A stretch of DNA of 64,000 nucleotides from Alitta virens (lineage: Eukaryota; Annelida; Polychaeta; Phyllodocida; Nereididae): NCBI GenBank assembly GCA_932294295.1, contig OW028581.1, positions 8,912,526-8,976,525 on the forward strand. Reading direction: 5' to 3'. Below the pieces are notes generated by a model. The model searched no databases. It worked only from the letters and a program-made list of their open reading frames with translations, and was not told the DNA's origin. Each line of letters opens with the position of its first letter. The stretch's first letter is position 1. Both the position numbers and the translations under genes were made by a program. This document shows positions 1 through 12,237 of this stretch, in pieces.

Positions 1-80
1 AGTCTTTCTGTAATTGAACGGTTCAATTTGAACCCAGTTTTAAATTCATTCCATATTTTCTCAATTGTTGTATTATCTCA

Positions 81-155
81 ATGCTACTGGGTCTGAAGCT
101 TAGTCTGCTTATATGACCAGCTGCCAGAGGCAGACGTAATGATGAGATGATAAGT
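81..155 (-). repeat. SINE fragment (3' body only)
   Basis: This is the first part of the same interspersed repeat seen in full at 1041-1310, 2718-3003 and 6188-6455. The shared core, 'gacgtaatgatgagatgata', is present, but the tRNA-like head is missing. By comparison with the full copies it is a minus-oriented, truncated SINE. Confidence 0.65.
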
Positions 156-289
156 AGTTGTAATAGGGAGATTGCATTTGTAGTGAAATTGAATTACAAG
201 CTACATATCTACGGGGTTATTTGTAGTATGCAATAAGTAATAGTTATACCCAATCAAAATTGTTTTCCTGAGCAGATAATAATATTTAA

Positions 290-588
290 CCAACGAAAAT
301 GTTACTTATAACTCCCTCTACTGGGTCCAAATTGTACTTTAATTGCCTAATGATACTAGTTAAACAAATCAAACAATCAAACAAATTAGTAAATATGTTT
401 AGTGGAGGATAACTTAGTTACATCCACGGTAGGAGGGAGTTAACTAACATTTTCTGCGTTATATCCTGATCTGTACTATATAAGGCATATTTTACTAATT
501 TGTTTGATTGTTCATTTGTTTTACTGGTCTTATTATGCAAGAAAAGTCAGTTTGTGCTTAGGAGGGAGTTAACTAACATTTTCATTGG
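290..588. repeat. Fold-back, MITE-like element
   Basis: The two ends are long imperfect inverted repeats of roughly 100 bp. The left arm runs from 'ccaacgaaaatgtta' at 290 to 'aaacaaattagtaaatatg' near 400. The right arm reads back from 'cattttcattgg' ending at 588. A direct repeat, 'ggagggagttaactaacatt', sits near 433 and 561. There is no coding capacity. The shape suits a non-autonomous DNA transposon, but no clear target duplication was identified. Confidence 0.6.
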
Positions 589-1040
589 TTATATCCCTTT
601 AAGAACAAGAGAAAAGACATCATAGTGCAGTATAATGTAAATAAACTTAGCTGAACCATTACTAAACCAAGCCACAACATGCTCAATGCTTATAAGCTAT
701 CACTATCAACCCGCAAAGGTCCTTAGTTCCAAGGCCATAACCTGGGTCATCTCACCCCCATGTCAGGGCCCTTGGGGACTTAGGGGTCGATTGGGAAGGC
801 AGGTCAAAGGTCATGAGGGACAATCCTGGTCACATGGCAGTCAGTGGCAGCCACATGACCGATATGAGCATCATTCCATCCGGGAACTGCTGATAACATG
901 TTGATAGCTTCCCGTTGCTTTTAAGTGCATGGAGAGGAAAATATGGGATGGTTTTGATATAAGGTCGTTATATAGAGGTCACATTGTTATATAGAGGTCA
1001 CATTGTTATGATGGAATGTCTGTGTCTCACGTGAAGTCTC
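589..1040. other. No gene seen; 19-bp direct repeat at 967-1004
   Basis: The stretch holds two adjacent copies of 'gttatatagaggtcacatt' (967-985 and 986-1004). The short open frame at 686-904 has no recognisable protein features. Nothing else is supported. Confidence 0.5.
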
Positions 1041-1310
1041 AGTGCTACTGGGTCTGAAGCTTAGTCAGCTAATGTGACCAGCTGCAGGCAGACGTAATGA
1101 TGAGATGATAAGGCTGCCTGGAGTCCACATATAACTACGCATTTACCCATGGGTGGGGTCTTTTACTTGCCTCAGCATAGACACCGGGTACAAAGCACAT
1201 TTGATATAATATCTCATGCAACGAACATCCAGCTGAGATGACCAGGGATCCAACCCAAAACCTTCAGCAGGAACTGGCCAATATGGAATTGGCGGACGCC
1301 TTAACCGTTA
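1041..1310 (-). mobile_element. tRNA-derived SINE, minus orientation
   Basis: This copy matches 2718-3003 through the body, including the 'taatgatgagatgataaggc' core and the 'cttgcctcagcatagacacc' block. The end at 1230-1310 reads on the minus strand as a degraded tRNA-like head ('taacggttaaggcgtccgcc'). The B-box is damaged. A pol III-transcribed retroposon origin is inferred from the better copy at 2718-3003. Confidence 0.75.
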
Positions 1311-2717
1311 GAAGAAAGAAAGGAAACGAACACACAAACAAAACAAGAAAGAAAGAAACGAGACTATCATTCTACTTTCTACTTCTGCACAAGTCCCTTG
1401 ACAAATTTATCAGAATCCATCAAAATTCTGTCAGTTTCAATATAGATGGAAACACTCAATTGATACTAGCAGAAACAGCCTTGGAATTCACAATGTATGA
1501 CTCAGCATGGAATTTTACCCCTTTAGACCCCCCCCCCCCCCCATCCAAAACCACCTCAACCCTTTTGCTACTGGGGAACCTAGAACCCCAAAACTCTGTT
1601 TCCACCCATAACCATGACAACAGAAAACCCCAGAAAACCCCCCTACCCTCCTTGGGGTGTCATTTCCATGAATAATTTGCAGAAGATTCGTCTAATGAAT
1701 ATTTGAGAAAGTGTTGTGCAATCGTAACAAAAGACAACTTGAATGAATTCTGACTGCCATAAGAGAGTGCCACAATGAATATTTGGCGAGAATAAAATAA
1801 TACATAGAAAAAGAGGGTACTAGTGCAGTGTAGAGAGTATGTAAATATGCAATTAAGTGAATAAAAAATTATTGAAATATGTTTGCACACTGATAAATAC
1901 ACAATTATTTTGATAAAAAATTGACCAAAGGTGTATAAAAGTGAAAACAAAACGGACAATAATTCGGTAAAAACATAACAATAATAATTCAAAATATAGA
2001 TTTTTAATAATTTGCTGGCAATTCCATTGAATATCACCCAGGAAAGGTAGTGTTGAATATCAGTGACACGACCTGATTCTAGAGGTCTAGATTTAGTTGA
2101 GTAATTAGCTAACTTATTCTTTGTTTGCAATTGAGATAAAATTTTCAACTTGTTTTCCTTCAATTACACCTGCAATTAATTTTTCCATTTAATTTTACAA
2201 CCATCTAACAAAAAACTACATCTGACAGAGCAATTTAGCTTTCCATAATGTTCCATCATTCAAATGAGGCGTCATGTGACTAACGTTCCATTGATGACGT
2301 CATTAATCATTGTGCACAATATTATGGCGTCACAACATTGCAACACATAATTTATCAGCACCACACCTTTCACCCCTTGGATAATAAAGTCTTGTCAATG
2401 TGAAACAGCTAAACGAAAATGCTGCAGCGATAAATATTAACATATTCATAAATATTGCATCCGGTATGCTAAAAATTAATGCTTTATATGTTGTTTATGA
2501 TTATGAAAGTTTACATGACTATCTGCCATGTTTTTATGATCACCAAGAGACATGAAAATAACACTACGAAATATAGAACCTCGCCATTAAGACCGACCTT
2601 GTAAAATAGATTGGTTATAACAATGAGGTTGTCTCAACACTGAGGTAAAATAAGATTTCTAAGGAATTCAGATGGGCCACAAATGTAGTAGTAATTGTAT
2701 TGTATTCTCTTAATGCT
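1311..2717. other. No gene seen
   Basis: The stretch is AT-rich with a run of Cs near 1531. The minus-strand open frame at 1660-2163 (167 codons) is rich in Phe, Tyr, Ile and Ser with no domain, and it looks like chance in AT-rich DNA. Confidence 0.5.
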
Positions 2718-3003
2718 GGTCTGAAACTCTGTCAACTAATCTGACCAGCTGCAGGCAGACGTAATGATGAGATGATAAGGCTGCTTGGAGTCTAAGCTCT
2801 TATACATTTACCCCATGGGTGTAATTTCTTTTTACGTGCCCCAGCATAGGCACCGAGTGCAAGGCACCGCAAATTTAACATCTCATCCGACTGACATCCA
2901 GCAGCTAAGATGTAGCTCATGATGAGTGCCCAGGCCACAATTCGAACCCTGAACCTTCAAAGGAGCTGGCGAATGCCTTAACCACTAGGCCAAATAACGC
3001 CAC
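2718..3003 (-). mobile_element. tRNA-derived SINE, best-preserved copy
   Basis: Read on the minus strand, the element begins near 3003 with an A-box-like 'tggcctagtggttaaggc' and, after about 30 nt, a B-box-like 'ggttcgaattg'. This is the internal pol III promoter of tRNA-derived SINEs. A tRNA-unrelated body follows that is shared with the copies at 1041, 6188 and 19448. No poly(A) tail is evident at the 3' end, which is otherwise well defined by the family comparison. Confidence 0.85.
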
Positions 3004-3892
3004 TGGTCTATGTAATGAGGTAAAATTGCAATGGTAAAAGAAAGTTCAGTCCAAAATTTGTTTTTAATTGTGAGGTGGCCTTAAAGTGGGTTTCGAATAC
3101 AAATAAATTACTATTGGTGAAATTATTCTTCATAGAATTTTATATGGCTCCCTATAATGTTTATAATCATAAACAACAACGGAAAAAAACAAGGAAATTA
3201 ACATCTAATGGATTTTCTGCACATTATCATAGATCACATGAGCCCATCATTGCCTCACGTAAAATGCCAGAAATAATTGGTGAAAAAAGCTGCGGCTGCA
3301 TTTTCACAATTTATAAAAATTATGATGCATACACAAATCACGATATTTCTAAAAACAATTAATTCCCACCTTCAATCTGTACAATTAAAACAGTTGTTTT
3401 GCTGTTTGGGGATATTTAATAATAATGGTACAAGTTTTGTTTCAACTGCTACAAGCAGAAGCGATGATGAGCTGCCAAAATTGCAATATCAACAACACCA
3501 GCTACTTTAAAAATATGTTTTTATTATATTTGAGGCAAATATAATGATGAGATAGCATCCTATAAACTTCAATCAAATACACTTATACTTCAGTATAGTT
3601 CAAATAGTATTTAAAATATCTATATCTCTAACATCATTTCACTCTGTTAGTCCAAATTTTCCATTCAATGAATAATAGAAACAATTTAAAATCCCAACAG
3701 TAGAATTTCTACAAACACAACATAGATGAAAGGTTATCTAGATTTCAAAATCTCTTTGCTGGCGATATGTGCCTGAGGACTTTTTTTTCCCCCCCTTCTA
3801 TTTCTGTGGCTTGGGAAACAACAAAATACCCTGGAAACAGGAGCTACCCTGGATTGTAGGATACTCAAATCAAAGCTGCTGAGTGCATATAT

Positions 3893-3893
<1 letters not shown>
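3004..3893. other. No gene seen
   Basis: AT-rich sequence. Small open frames at 3075-3362 and 3277-3510 overlap each other and have no recognisable features. Nothing is supported. Confidence 0.5.
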
Positions 3894-3927
<34 letters not shown>

Positions 3928-3933
3928 TGTAGC

Positions 3934-3986
<53 letters not shown>

Positions 3987-4275
3987 AGTAGCAGTATAGT
4001 AGTAGTAGTAGTAGTAATAGAAGTAGCAGTAGTAATAGAAGTAGTTGTAGCAGTAGTAGTAGTAGTAATAGAAGTAGTAGTAGTAGTAGTAGTAGTAGAG
4101 TAGCAGTATAGTAGTAGTAGTAGTAGTAGTAATAGAAGTAGTAGTAGTAATAGAAGTAGTAGTAGTAATAGAAGTAGTTGTAGCAGTAGTAGTAGTAGTA
4201 GTAGTAGTAGAGTAGCAGTATAGTAGTAGTAGTAGTAGTAATAGAAGTAGTAGTAGTAATAGAAGTAGTTGTAGC

Positions 4276-4316
<41 letters not shown>

Positions 4317-4493
4317 AGTAGCAGTATAGTAGTAGTAGTAGTAGTAATAGAAGTAGTAGTAGTAATAGAAGTAGTTGTAGCAGTAGTAGTAGTAGTAATA
4401 GAAGTAGTAGTAGTAGTAGTAGTAGTAGAGTAGCAGTATAGTAGTAGTAGTAGTAGTAATAGAAGTAGTAGTAGTAATAGAAGTAGTTGTAGC

Positions 4494-4563
<70 letters not shown>

Positions 4564-4619
4564 GTAGTAGTAGTAGTAGCAGGAGTAGTAGTAGTAGTAG
4601 TATTAGTAGTAGTTGTAGC

Positions 4620-4659
<40 letters not shown>

Positions 4660-4950
4660 ATAGAAGTAGTAGTAGTAATAGAAGTAGTTGTAGCAGTAGT
4701 AGTAGTAGTAATAGAAGTAGTAGTAGTAGTAGTAGTAGTAGAGTAGCAGTATAGTAGTAGTAGTAGTAATAGAAGTAGTAGTAGTAATAGAAGTAGTTGT
4801 AGCAGTAGTAGTAGTAGTAATAGAAGTAGTAGTAGTAATAGAAGTAGTAGTAGTAGTAGAAGTAGTAATAGAAGTAGTAGAGTAGCAGTATAGTAGTAGT
4901 AGTAGTAGTAGAGTAGCAGTATAGTAGCAGTATAGTAGTAGTAGTAGTAA

Positions 4951-4984
<34 letters not shown>

Positions 4985-5002
4985 TGTTGTAGTAGTAGTA
5001 GT
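3894..5002. repeat. TAG trinucleotide microsatellite with internal higher-order pattern
   Basis: About 1.1 kb of TAG/AGT repeats carries regularly placed variants such as 'aatagaagtagtag', 'agttgtagcagtag' and 'agagtagcagtatag'. These recur as larger blocks. Long minus-strand frames of Thr, Leu or Tyr runs cross it only because the triplet repeat lacks stops in those frames, so they are not genes. Confidence 0.95.
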
Positions 5003-6187
5003 GGCAATAGCTGTCACATTTTTCATACCATCAAAAATTCTGCTAAAATATCATTTCTACAGCTTCCTTGCAATATAACAATGTCAGGTTGCTGATGTAC
5101 ATTTATACCTTGAATCAAACTATATTCAACCTTGTCAACACCATATTATATTAAGACACCATAATATATTTTCAGTAGTACATGACTTCTTTCATTAAGC
5201 TTATTATCATGATCATATAATATTGTTTACATCCACGTAAAGCATGTATACACACATGTAAGCTTTATATACAAACATTACAAATAAATGATAAACAAAA
5301 CACTGAAAACAATTAACATACCTTTTACATGTTAAATCTGTGCTATATCGTCATCTACCAGTAAAATCCAGATATGACTGTAAAAATGTAGATATTGCAA
5401 TATTAATATTGGATGCAGCAGCAGAGAAACATTGAGTTTTACAGTGATGGTGATGCGGATGCTAGCATGGTCACACTGACAGCTCTGCAGCCGGTGTGCC
5501 AATGATATTACTGCTTCTGCTGCTGCTGATGATGATGCTGCTGCTGGCTGTTACAGCACCACAGGAATCTAGCATCTATGCACCACAGAACACCCTCGAC
5601 AAAGCACAGGCATTGATTTTATGGACTACATTTCAGCCAATTTGTTACATGGTTAGCTAGCTGTTGTTGTCAGATGAAGTCAGTTGATAATAACTTCTCA
5701 TTTGTAGGATTTTATTGTTGTTATTACAAGAGATATGTATTATTGTGTAATTTGTATGTGATACGGTAGAAGGTTGTTATGATACACTGGAGAAATCATG
5801 AAAATTGAAAATGTCATATGCTACATGCTGTATTGTGTACAAGGCAATACAATCGCACTGTACAGTTAGTTTCATAAAATATGGTTGAATCTAGACAGCT
5901 GTAGTGATCTATTCCTGGCTGTAGCTATAACTGGCTAAAGCCAACCGCTTCTGTCCACTTATAGCTAACAGAGAAAACTTCAAACCTTGGTAAATGTAAG
6001 AAATGTATCTAATTTATCGAAAATATTTACTTTTAGATCTGGCTTTGAGTAGCCAGCTATAGCCAGACAGTTCCGTTTAGTGGCCGGTAGCATTGTATAG
6101 CAAAAATTGTCTAGCATTTGTCTAGGTTCCATTTGACGGCTGTTTTTAATGAAACTAACTGTAATTGGATTTCATTGGATTTTCTCA
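5003..6187. other. No gene seen; short CAG/CTG-rich patch
   Basis: A patch at about 5412-5550 is enriched in gcagcag and gctgctgctgatgatgatg triplets. The rest is AT-rich with no supported feature. Confidence 0.5.
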
Positions 6188-6455
6188 ATGGTCTGAAGCT
6201 GAGTTAGCTTATATAACAGCTGCAGATAGATGTAATGATGAGATGATAAGGCTGCTTGGAGGCCACGCAATGTTACACTTATCCCATGCATTGTGGGCTT
6301 TTACTCGTCCCAGCACAGGCGCTGAGTACAAGGCACCCCAATTTTATGTCACTTTCAAATTACGATTGAAATTTACCAAAAATTTCCTAGCTTGAATTCG
6401 AACCCAGGACCTTCAAAGATGCTGACACGTTTCTTAACCACTACACCATCAGAGT
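6188..6455 (-). mobile_element. tRNA-derived SINE, minus orientation
   Basis: This is a diverged copy of the family. The body core 'taatgatgagatgataaggc' is at 6232-6251. The minus-strand head at 6455-6400 includes 'gtggttaagaaacgtg' and the B-box-like 'gggttcgaattc'. Confidence 0.8.
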
Positions 6456-8284
6456 ACTAAATCGTTTGAAATTAAACCAATTTTCTATCAACTGAACAAT
6501 CGAAAATGGTTAATTCAAGCAAATATAGAATTTTGCAATTTTTAACCAAATATCTTGGTTGCTTTTACCAAAATTCTTGATTGGGTTTACATAACATCAT
6601 TTACTAAATAAAAATAATGTTAAAGAATTGGCAAGAACAATCTGTTTTTGCGTCCAGTTCCTTTGGTTTCTATATCAGCATTTATCAAGCACCCTAACCA
6701 TCACAGAAAATATATGCAACATACAGAAGCCCTAGTTTTCTGATAAACTCAGTTGGTATATAACTATATTAGGGGAGTCTGTGAACTGAGCGACCTTCTA
6801 ATTCCCCAATGAGGCAATATCAGGAGCCCTATCTGCCATGGCGCCAGTCTGGAGACACTGGTGTTGATTTGCACAGCATGGGGCCCACCAGATTGAAGCT
6901 AACTCCAGTCCTGTTATGATGCTATGGTGTCATTGGTGTGGTGTTTTACAAACATAAATTGGGGTCACATCACATTGACTAATGATGTTTTGGGAGCAAG
7001 GTTCAGTAATAAGAATGAAACCGTTTGCAAAGGAAAGAAGAAACCAAGCTAATATTATAAGAATGTTCTCTCGGTTTGAATTAACATTATCCTTTTGATT
7101 TAGATTAAATTCTGAATATTTTCGTTACTATTTAGATGTGACCTAGAATTAGGACATCGCCAAAGAAAGGAAGGAAGGAAGGAAGGAAAGAAGGAAAGAA
7201 GGAAGGAAGATAAAGTGAAAGCTAGAAATTCATTAATAAAGAAAACTGAAATCTATACAACAAACTTAATTTCAACAGTTTATGCCTGCTCTAGCCTTCA
7301 AATTATTCTAGCACTTTCTAAAATGACAAATGTATCATTATTTAGACAAACCACACTACAATGAATAGAATTCTGCTTGTCTTAATCAATTTGGCAATGT
7401 TTTTCACACCCTCAGTGCAAATAGAAAACACCCATCTATGGTTGTGCACAGGCGACTTTCTGGCATCATAATAAAGATCTGCTCAGTGTTAGTAAACCTC
7501 TGGATGAGCGGGTTGGCGCCAGGGCGTCCCACTAGCACCGCGTATGGCCAGCATGTCTGCAATTGTGACAACAGTGTGCCAGGGAGCTGCAGACACAACT
7601 ATTGGTATTGCCGCAACAAGAAAATTTGGAAAACTGGTTAATGTGTTTTAAGTGTTTGCACGTTAGAGTGCAGTTGGAGTGTAGAAGTTATATCTGGGTT
7701 TTGGTTTATCTCGCTCATACCTATATTGCAAAATATGTAGGTTGCTATATTTTATAGGCCTATCATTCTTAACTATCATTCTGTACTACTCAACATAATG
7801 GCAGTGGTTCCACAATATTGTTTCCTTTCAATCTTTATAGCAATTTAAGACCGGAAATATTAGTTTCAGATCATTTGCTACAGATTTTTTAATTGATAGT
7901 AGGTTGGGTTTTGACTTATTTCTATTTCTTACCATTTTATGCTAAATGTTTATGAAAAAATATGACAGAAAATAATGTGAACAATCATATCGAAACTTTC
8001 AGAAACTCATCGTAAAGTACATTTTGTACTTCCATAATATTTATCGAACCCTTTTCTACAGCCGAAAGTATCTGTCTGCAATTTCTGCCACGATGCCCAG
8101 AGCCATTCTAAAGATGACATCTGGGTTCTTTAAGGGTTTAAGGGGGTAAATGTAGGGTGGGGGTTAAAAGCCAGTTGGGGTGAAACAGTCGCCACAGTGT
8201 CTATCAGCAGATATTGAACACTGCCCCAAGGGCGCCATTTGCCCAACTCCACTCGCTTTCACCAGTCATCGGGAAGAGTCTTAG
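6456..8284. other. No gene seen
   Basis: Apart from the GGAA microsatellite at 7162-7209, I see nothing defined. A GC-richer island at about 7430-7620 has opposing 64-67-codon open frames but no recognised domain. Confidence 0.45.
7162..7209. repeat. GGAA/AAGG microsatellite
   Basis: Direct run of aaggaaggaagg units with some aaag variants. Confidence 0.9.
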
Positions 8285-8800
8285 CTACTGAAATGAGTTA
8301 CAGCCAATGAAATGAGTTACTGAAATGAGTTGCAACCAGAGAAATGGGCAATAGTCGATAAATAGAGCAGTAACCATTGAAGTCAAATCTAATGAAAAAT
8401 ACTGTCTGAAATAGGTTTTGTATGAAAGTGAGTAGCTACTGAAATAAGTCACAGCAATTGAAATGAGTGAACCACTGAAATGAGTTGTACCAGCCGATGA
8501 AATGAGGACATACAATGAAGGCAAAGCTACTGGTGACTAGAAATGGTCAATGAAAGAGTTCTATGGAATATATGAGTAGTATCGTAAATACTGAAGTGAG
8601 TTAAAACTACTGAAATGAATTAACGGCCAATGAAATCAAAACTAACCAATTAATGCAAAGATATTGAATGGGTCTGTGAAGTGAGTAATTTCATAGTGGG
8701 AGAGACCCTAGCTACTGAAATGAGTTACTGAAATGAGCTGCAACTGGGAAAAAGGACAACAGCTGATGAAATTAGTCAAAGACACTGAAATGGGTCAGTG
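8285..8800. repeat. Degenerate tandem repeat, 'ctactgaaatgagtta' type
   Basis: The words 'gctactgaaatgagttac' and 'gccaatgaaatgag' recur many times with substitutions and variable spacing. A weaker continuation is at about 9250-9345. It looks like an old minisatellite. Confidence 0.7.
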
Positions 8801-9531
8801 AAATTTGCATATAGTTTGTTTGAATGTCCCTACCTACCCAAGTTAAAAAGCCACATAAAAAAAAAGAAATGCCCTATTCTATTTAATATCAATGTATTAC
8901 TTTTACAATATACTATTAGTTTAACATAGAAAAGTTTACCTCTTTTTTACCTTTCATTAGCTTGCCTCAGCTACCTTGCCATTTATAGCTAATCAGCTGC
9001 TAATTACTACTTAAGTTGATTAATTTGTTGATATTTAGTTATTTTAATACTGCTGTTTTCTACAAATATACAAATATCAAAAATTTTGACTATGTACCAA
9101 ACTTATGTATTGATAGTACATTTCAATTTAATATTTCAAATTTCTACTAATCTTTTTTTCCTAATCTGTGGAGAACCACCTTGTAGAATTTATATCTGTG
9201 TGTCATCCACTTTAACTTAAATGAAGTTCAATTAAATTCAATTCAAATACGGAAGTGAAATGGGTAACAGTGATGGAATGAGGACTAACCAATGAAGGAA
9301 AGCTATCAGTTTAGAAATAGTCAGTGAAAGAATTCAATGGTATGATAATAATATGAGAGAAATTAACTAAATATCAATACAAAAACCTCCGGTATTAGTG
9401 TTTCCTCAATATCAAGATTGTGTCAGTGATTCCTAAGGAAAACTTAGTTGTGGGGTTCCAAATTAAACCCTACAATCCTCAAAATACAAAACCATAAACC
9501 ATGAGAAACATCATAAACTGAAATGACTGAC
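8801..9531. other. Intronic sequence of the ANKS1-like gene (inferred)
   Basis: This lies downstream of the exon 3 donor on the minus strand. No further ankyrin-coding exon was recognised here or anywhere between 1 and 9531, so the intron continues left or the next exon was missed. Confidence 0.5.
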
Positions 9532-9688
9532 CTGTTCATTAACTTTAGCAGTAGAAGGTCCATGGGTTAGTAAAATCCGACAAATTTCAGAGTTTCCATT
9601 CCAAGCGGCCAAATGAATCGGATAGCAACCTTTTGTGTCGATCACATTGGCTGAAGCTTCATAACACAGAAGCAATTGTACCACATCT
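9532..9688 (-). CDS. ANKS1: ANKS1-like ankyrin-repeat adaptor, coding exon 3
   Basis: This exon is flanked on the minus strand by an acceptor (tttttcag before 9688) and a donor (gtcagt after 9532). It is 157 nt: one base completing the Lys codon begun in exon 2, then 52 codons. The frame gives an ankyrin helix ending in DVVQLLLCYEASANV, the next repeat with 'KGCYPIHLAAWNGNSEICRI', and the end 'HGPSTAKVNEQ'. The last motif corresponds to the conserved HGPSxxRVNEQ found in the second/third ankyrin repeats of vertebrate ANKS1A/ANKS1B. The exon ends exactly on a codon boundary. The assignment is strong because motif, order and phase all agree. Confidence 0.93.
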
Positions 9689-10436
9689 CTGAAAAACAGA
9701 AAAAAAAAATATTACTTCCAAGAAAAAGTGCATTTTTCAAGCGCCTTGTTTAATATTTGTGTTCAGTGCTGTTCATTTACTCATTTTGCAGCCTGGAGAA
9801 ACAATTTCTGCATAAGATAATTTAAAAGTTATTTTGTCGATGGCCAGACATAAAGATGGGTTGATAGTAATAACTGAATTTACAGCAATCTACCACTTGA
9901 TAATGACAAAACCTTGTCCTAAAGTGGTCTCCAGTCCTTTTATGCACTACTTTTACCACTGAAAAGTCCTTGCCAAATGTCACTCATTTATCATGATATG
10001 TATGTATTTCAAACTTGTATGTGCATATCATTCCATCAATCCAAATTGCCGAAGTAATATGTCGAAATTATAAGGTGGCCCCTCAGAAGCGACATATAAT
10101 TGTCTTAGAGGGGTCTCCTTGCCTCTTTTTGTAATTGACTTTCCCCATGGGGCTATTAAATTCTTTGTCATCGTCATCTTTTTTATTTTTAAACTATATG
10201 AAGGGCAATAAGAGATATTCTGATTCTAAAGGTGGTGTCATTTAATTGCCTCACCATGGACTAATAAATCAAGGAACTGTATTCAAATTCTACGAACCTG
10301 CGATTATATTCATATAACAAAAATTTAGATATCCTTCAAATAACATTTATCTATATTGCACGATTATTTTTTATTTTCATTTTAAATCAAATTAGAAGGC
10401 ACCCATAATTTATCTTTTGTTTATGACGCTTGTACA

Positions 10437-10470
10437 CTGCTGTGCAAAAGTTTGGAAACACACATGATTT
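10437..10470 (+). repeat. Tc1/mariner-like terminal repeat
   Basis: The sequence 'gtgcaaaagtttggaaacac' closely matches the end of the element at 32948 ('ttcaaaagtttggaaacgca'). The opposite end was not located, so this may be a solo or decayed end. Confidence 0.5.
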
Positions 10471-10759
10471 TGCAATGAAAATATCAGCTAAATTTCTGCC
10501 CAGGTCATAGAAGACATGCAATCATCACAAAATTTTTCAGAGGAATAATAAAAGAAATCAATAAAAATACAGATAATCTAATTGTTATATAACATTATAC
10601 AATCATATTCATGCTAAATAACTTTAATTAGGCAATTTGATTATATGTTCATATATAATTTGTTTATAGTGTCATAGCTATTGTTGGACCCAGGGTTCTT
10701 TATATTCAGACGTACTCTTCCAGTCATAAATTGGTTATATTGTATGGCAGCGTAAATGA

Positions 10760-10822
10760 CAACCATTTAGAGTTCTCAGATCAACCATTTAGAGTTCTCA
10801 GATCAACCATTTAGAGTTCTCA
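10760..10822. repeat. 22-bp tandem triplicate
   Basis: The unit 'caaccatttagagttctcag' plus 'at' occurs at 10760-10781, 10782-10803 and, shortened, from 10804. The copies are identical, which suggests a recent expansion. Confidence 0.9.
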
Positions 10823-10919
10823 TAAATTGGACCCAAGACCCGTGAATAAGTCAGCTATAGCCATCACACTACTATTTCTTACTATTCACTGAATACAAAT
10901 AATCATAGGAAATGTATGT

Positions 10920-11090
10920 GTGTAACACGGTGGTTAAATGGTTAGGTAAGTAGTTAGCACCCCCCCCCCCTCCCCCTGAAAGGTCCCAGGTTTGATCAAT
11001 GGTTCCTTGTACTCCATGAAATATCCCAACACGGGGTAAATGAGCAATAGGATACACTAATCCCCCTTTAATCAATAAACCCCCATGTGT
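10920..11090 (+). repeat. SINE-like element, plus orientation
   Basis: A tRNA-like head is visible: 'cacggtggttaaatggttag', a C-rich interruption, then the B-box-like 'ggtcccaggtttgatcaatg'. It is less well preserved than the copy at 2718. Confidence 0.5.
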
Positions 11091-11279
11091 GCCATAAACC
11101 TGGCTAGGAGAGCTGCACTGTTCAACTGCAGGTTTTTTTGTTGGTTTACTTTTTATTTTTAAACTATTTAGCCTACAGATCAGACTAGCATCATATCACC
11201 AAGCTCAAGCTAAGCATTAACTTGATTGAGGTTAGGCCATCTTCAAGCTTGACTCAGCCATCTCAAGTTGGCTGGGAAC

Positions 11280-11800
11280 TGCCATTACTGCGTCAGCTAG
11301 TCGCAGCGGCCCAGCGAACCATCTCAAGCCGTTTTCTTCCGTAAGGTGGCGCTACGATCCGGTGCGAAGCACCGGCCTTTCTCATAACCGATTTGCCGCT
11401 CCCCCAGAATCGGGGAGGGAAATGCTTCTGCGCGTCGTCTGCATACAAAGTAGTGCGATTACTACGCCTTATTCTTTTCTTCCAAGAAGCCACTCACTGT
11501 AAAATTAATTCAGACGATTTCTTTTGACTTTAACTCTACTAACGTCGTGAAATTGAACAACTTTACCGTGGAATTCCACCTACTGCAGAAGGTACTATTT
11601 TCGTGAAAAGCACTGAACAAGCGTTCTAACGAAATAAATGGGACTGAACAAGCGTTGTAACGGCGTTGCGACGCTTATTCAACGATCAATTTTTTACGTT
11701 ATCCCTTGATGCTTCGCGTGAGTTATCAGAAAGACCGTTGCTACGCACCGGACAAGCGCCGTCTTTCGGCAGAAATTGATCTCAAGCTGCTGTAATACCT
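11280..11800. repeat. GC-rich fold-back element inside the intron
   Basis: The flanks are inverted, imperfect copies. The left arm at about 11336-11395 has 'ggtggcgctacgatccggtg' and 'cctttctcataac'; the right arm at about 11728-11785 gives the inverse with 'caccggacaagcgccgtctt'. A tight hairpin 'ccggtgcgaagcaccgg' lies at 11360-11376. It is GC-richer than its surroundings and non-coding, so a MITE or fold-back transposon is likely. Confidence 0.6.
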
Positions 11801-12199
11801 ATACATTCCACTAGGAGGCGCTGGTTCTACAGTGCTACCCTCTGGTAACAAGATGAGTCACCAAAGATATTTTCCACTTGCTTAGACAGTATTTTACTGT
11901 ACTATAAAACACTATTATTAAGAAATAACAGAGTCAGAATTGTTCATGATGTTTCCAGAATAAGTCATTTTGCTGACAAATTACGCAATATCATAAAATT
12001 ACATTACAATCTTAACTTAAATTCCAAATTTGATCAAATTGGATTAAGTCCTATTGTATACAGTAAAATACTTAATATTGAGTTTATCCAAAGTTGCTTT
12101 TTATTTAGCATCATTTTAACACATTCATCTGTATACTTCATAAATGCTTAATCAAATCGAAGTTATATCAATATTAAATTAATATAATACCTCTACCAA

Positions 12200-12200
<1 letters not shown>

Positions 12201-12235
<35 letters not shown>
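12201..12235. repeat. AT dinucleotide microsatellite
   Basis: Uninterrupted run of alternating A and T, about 30 nt. Confidence 0.95.

Positions 12236-12237
<2 letters not shown>

Noticed and set aside
1660..2163. 167-codon minus-strand open frame
   Set aside because: It is a hydrophobic, AT-driven composition without a signal, domain or splice support.
3734..5026. Minus-strand frames made of Thr, Leu and Tyr runs
   Set aside because: They are pure translation of a TAG microsatellite.
7404..7641. Opposing small frames in a GC-richer patch as an exon
   Set aside because: No recognised domain, no convincing splice pair and no match to the missing ANKS1 exons.
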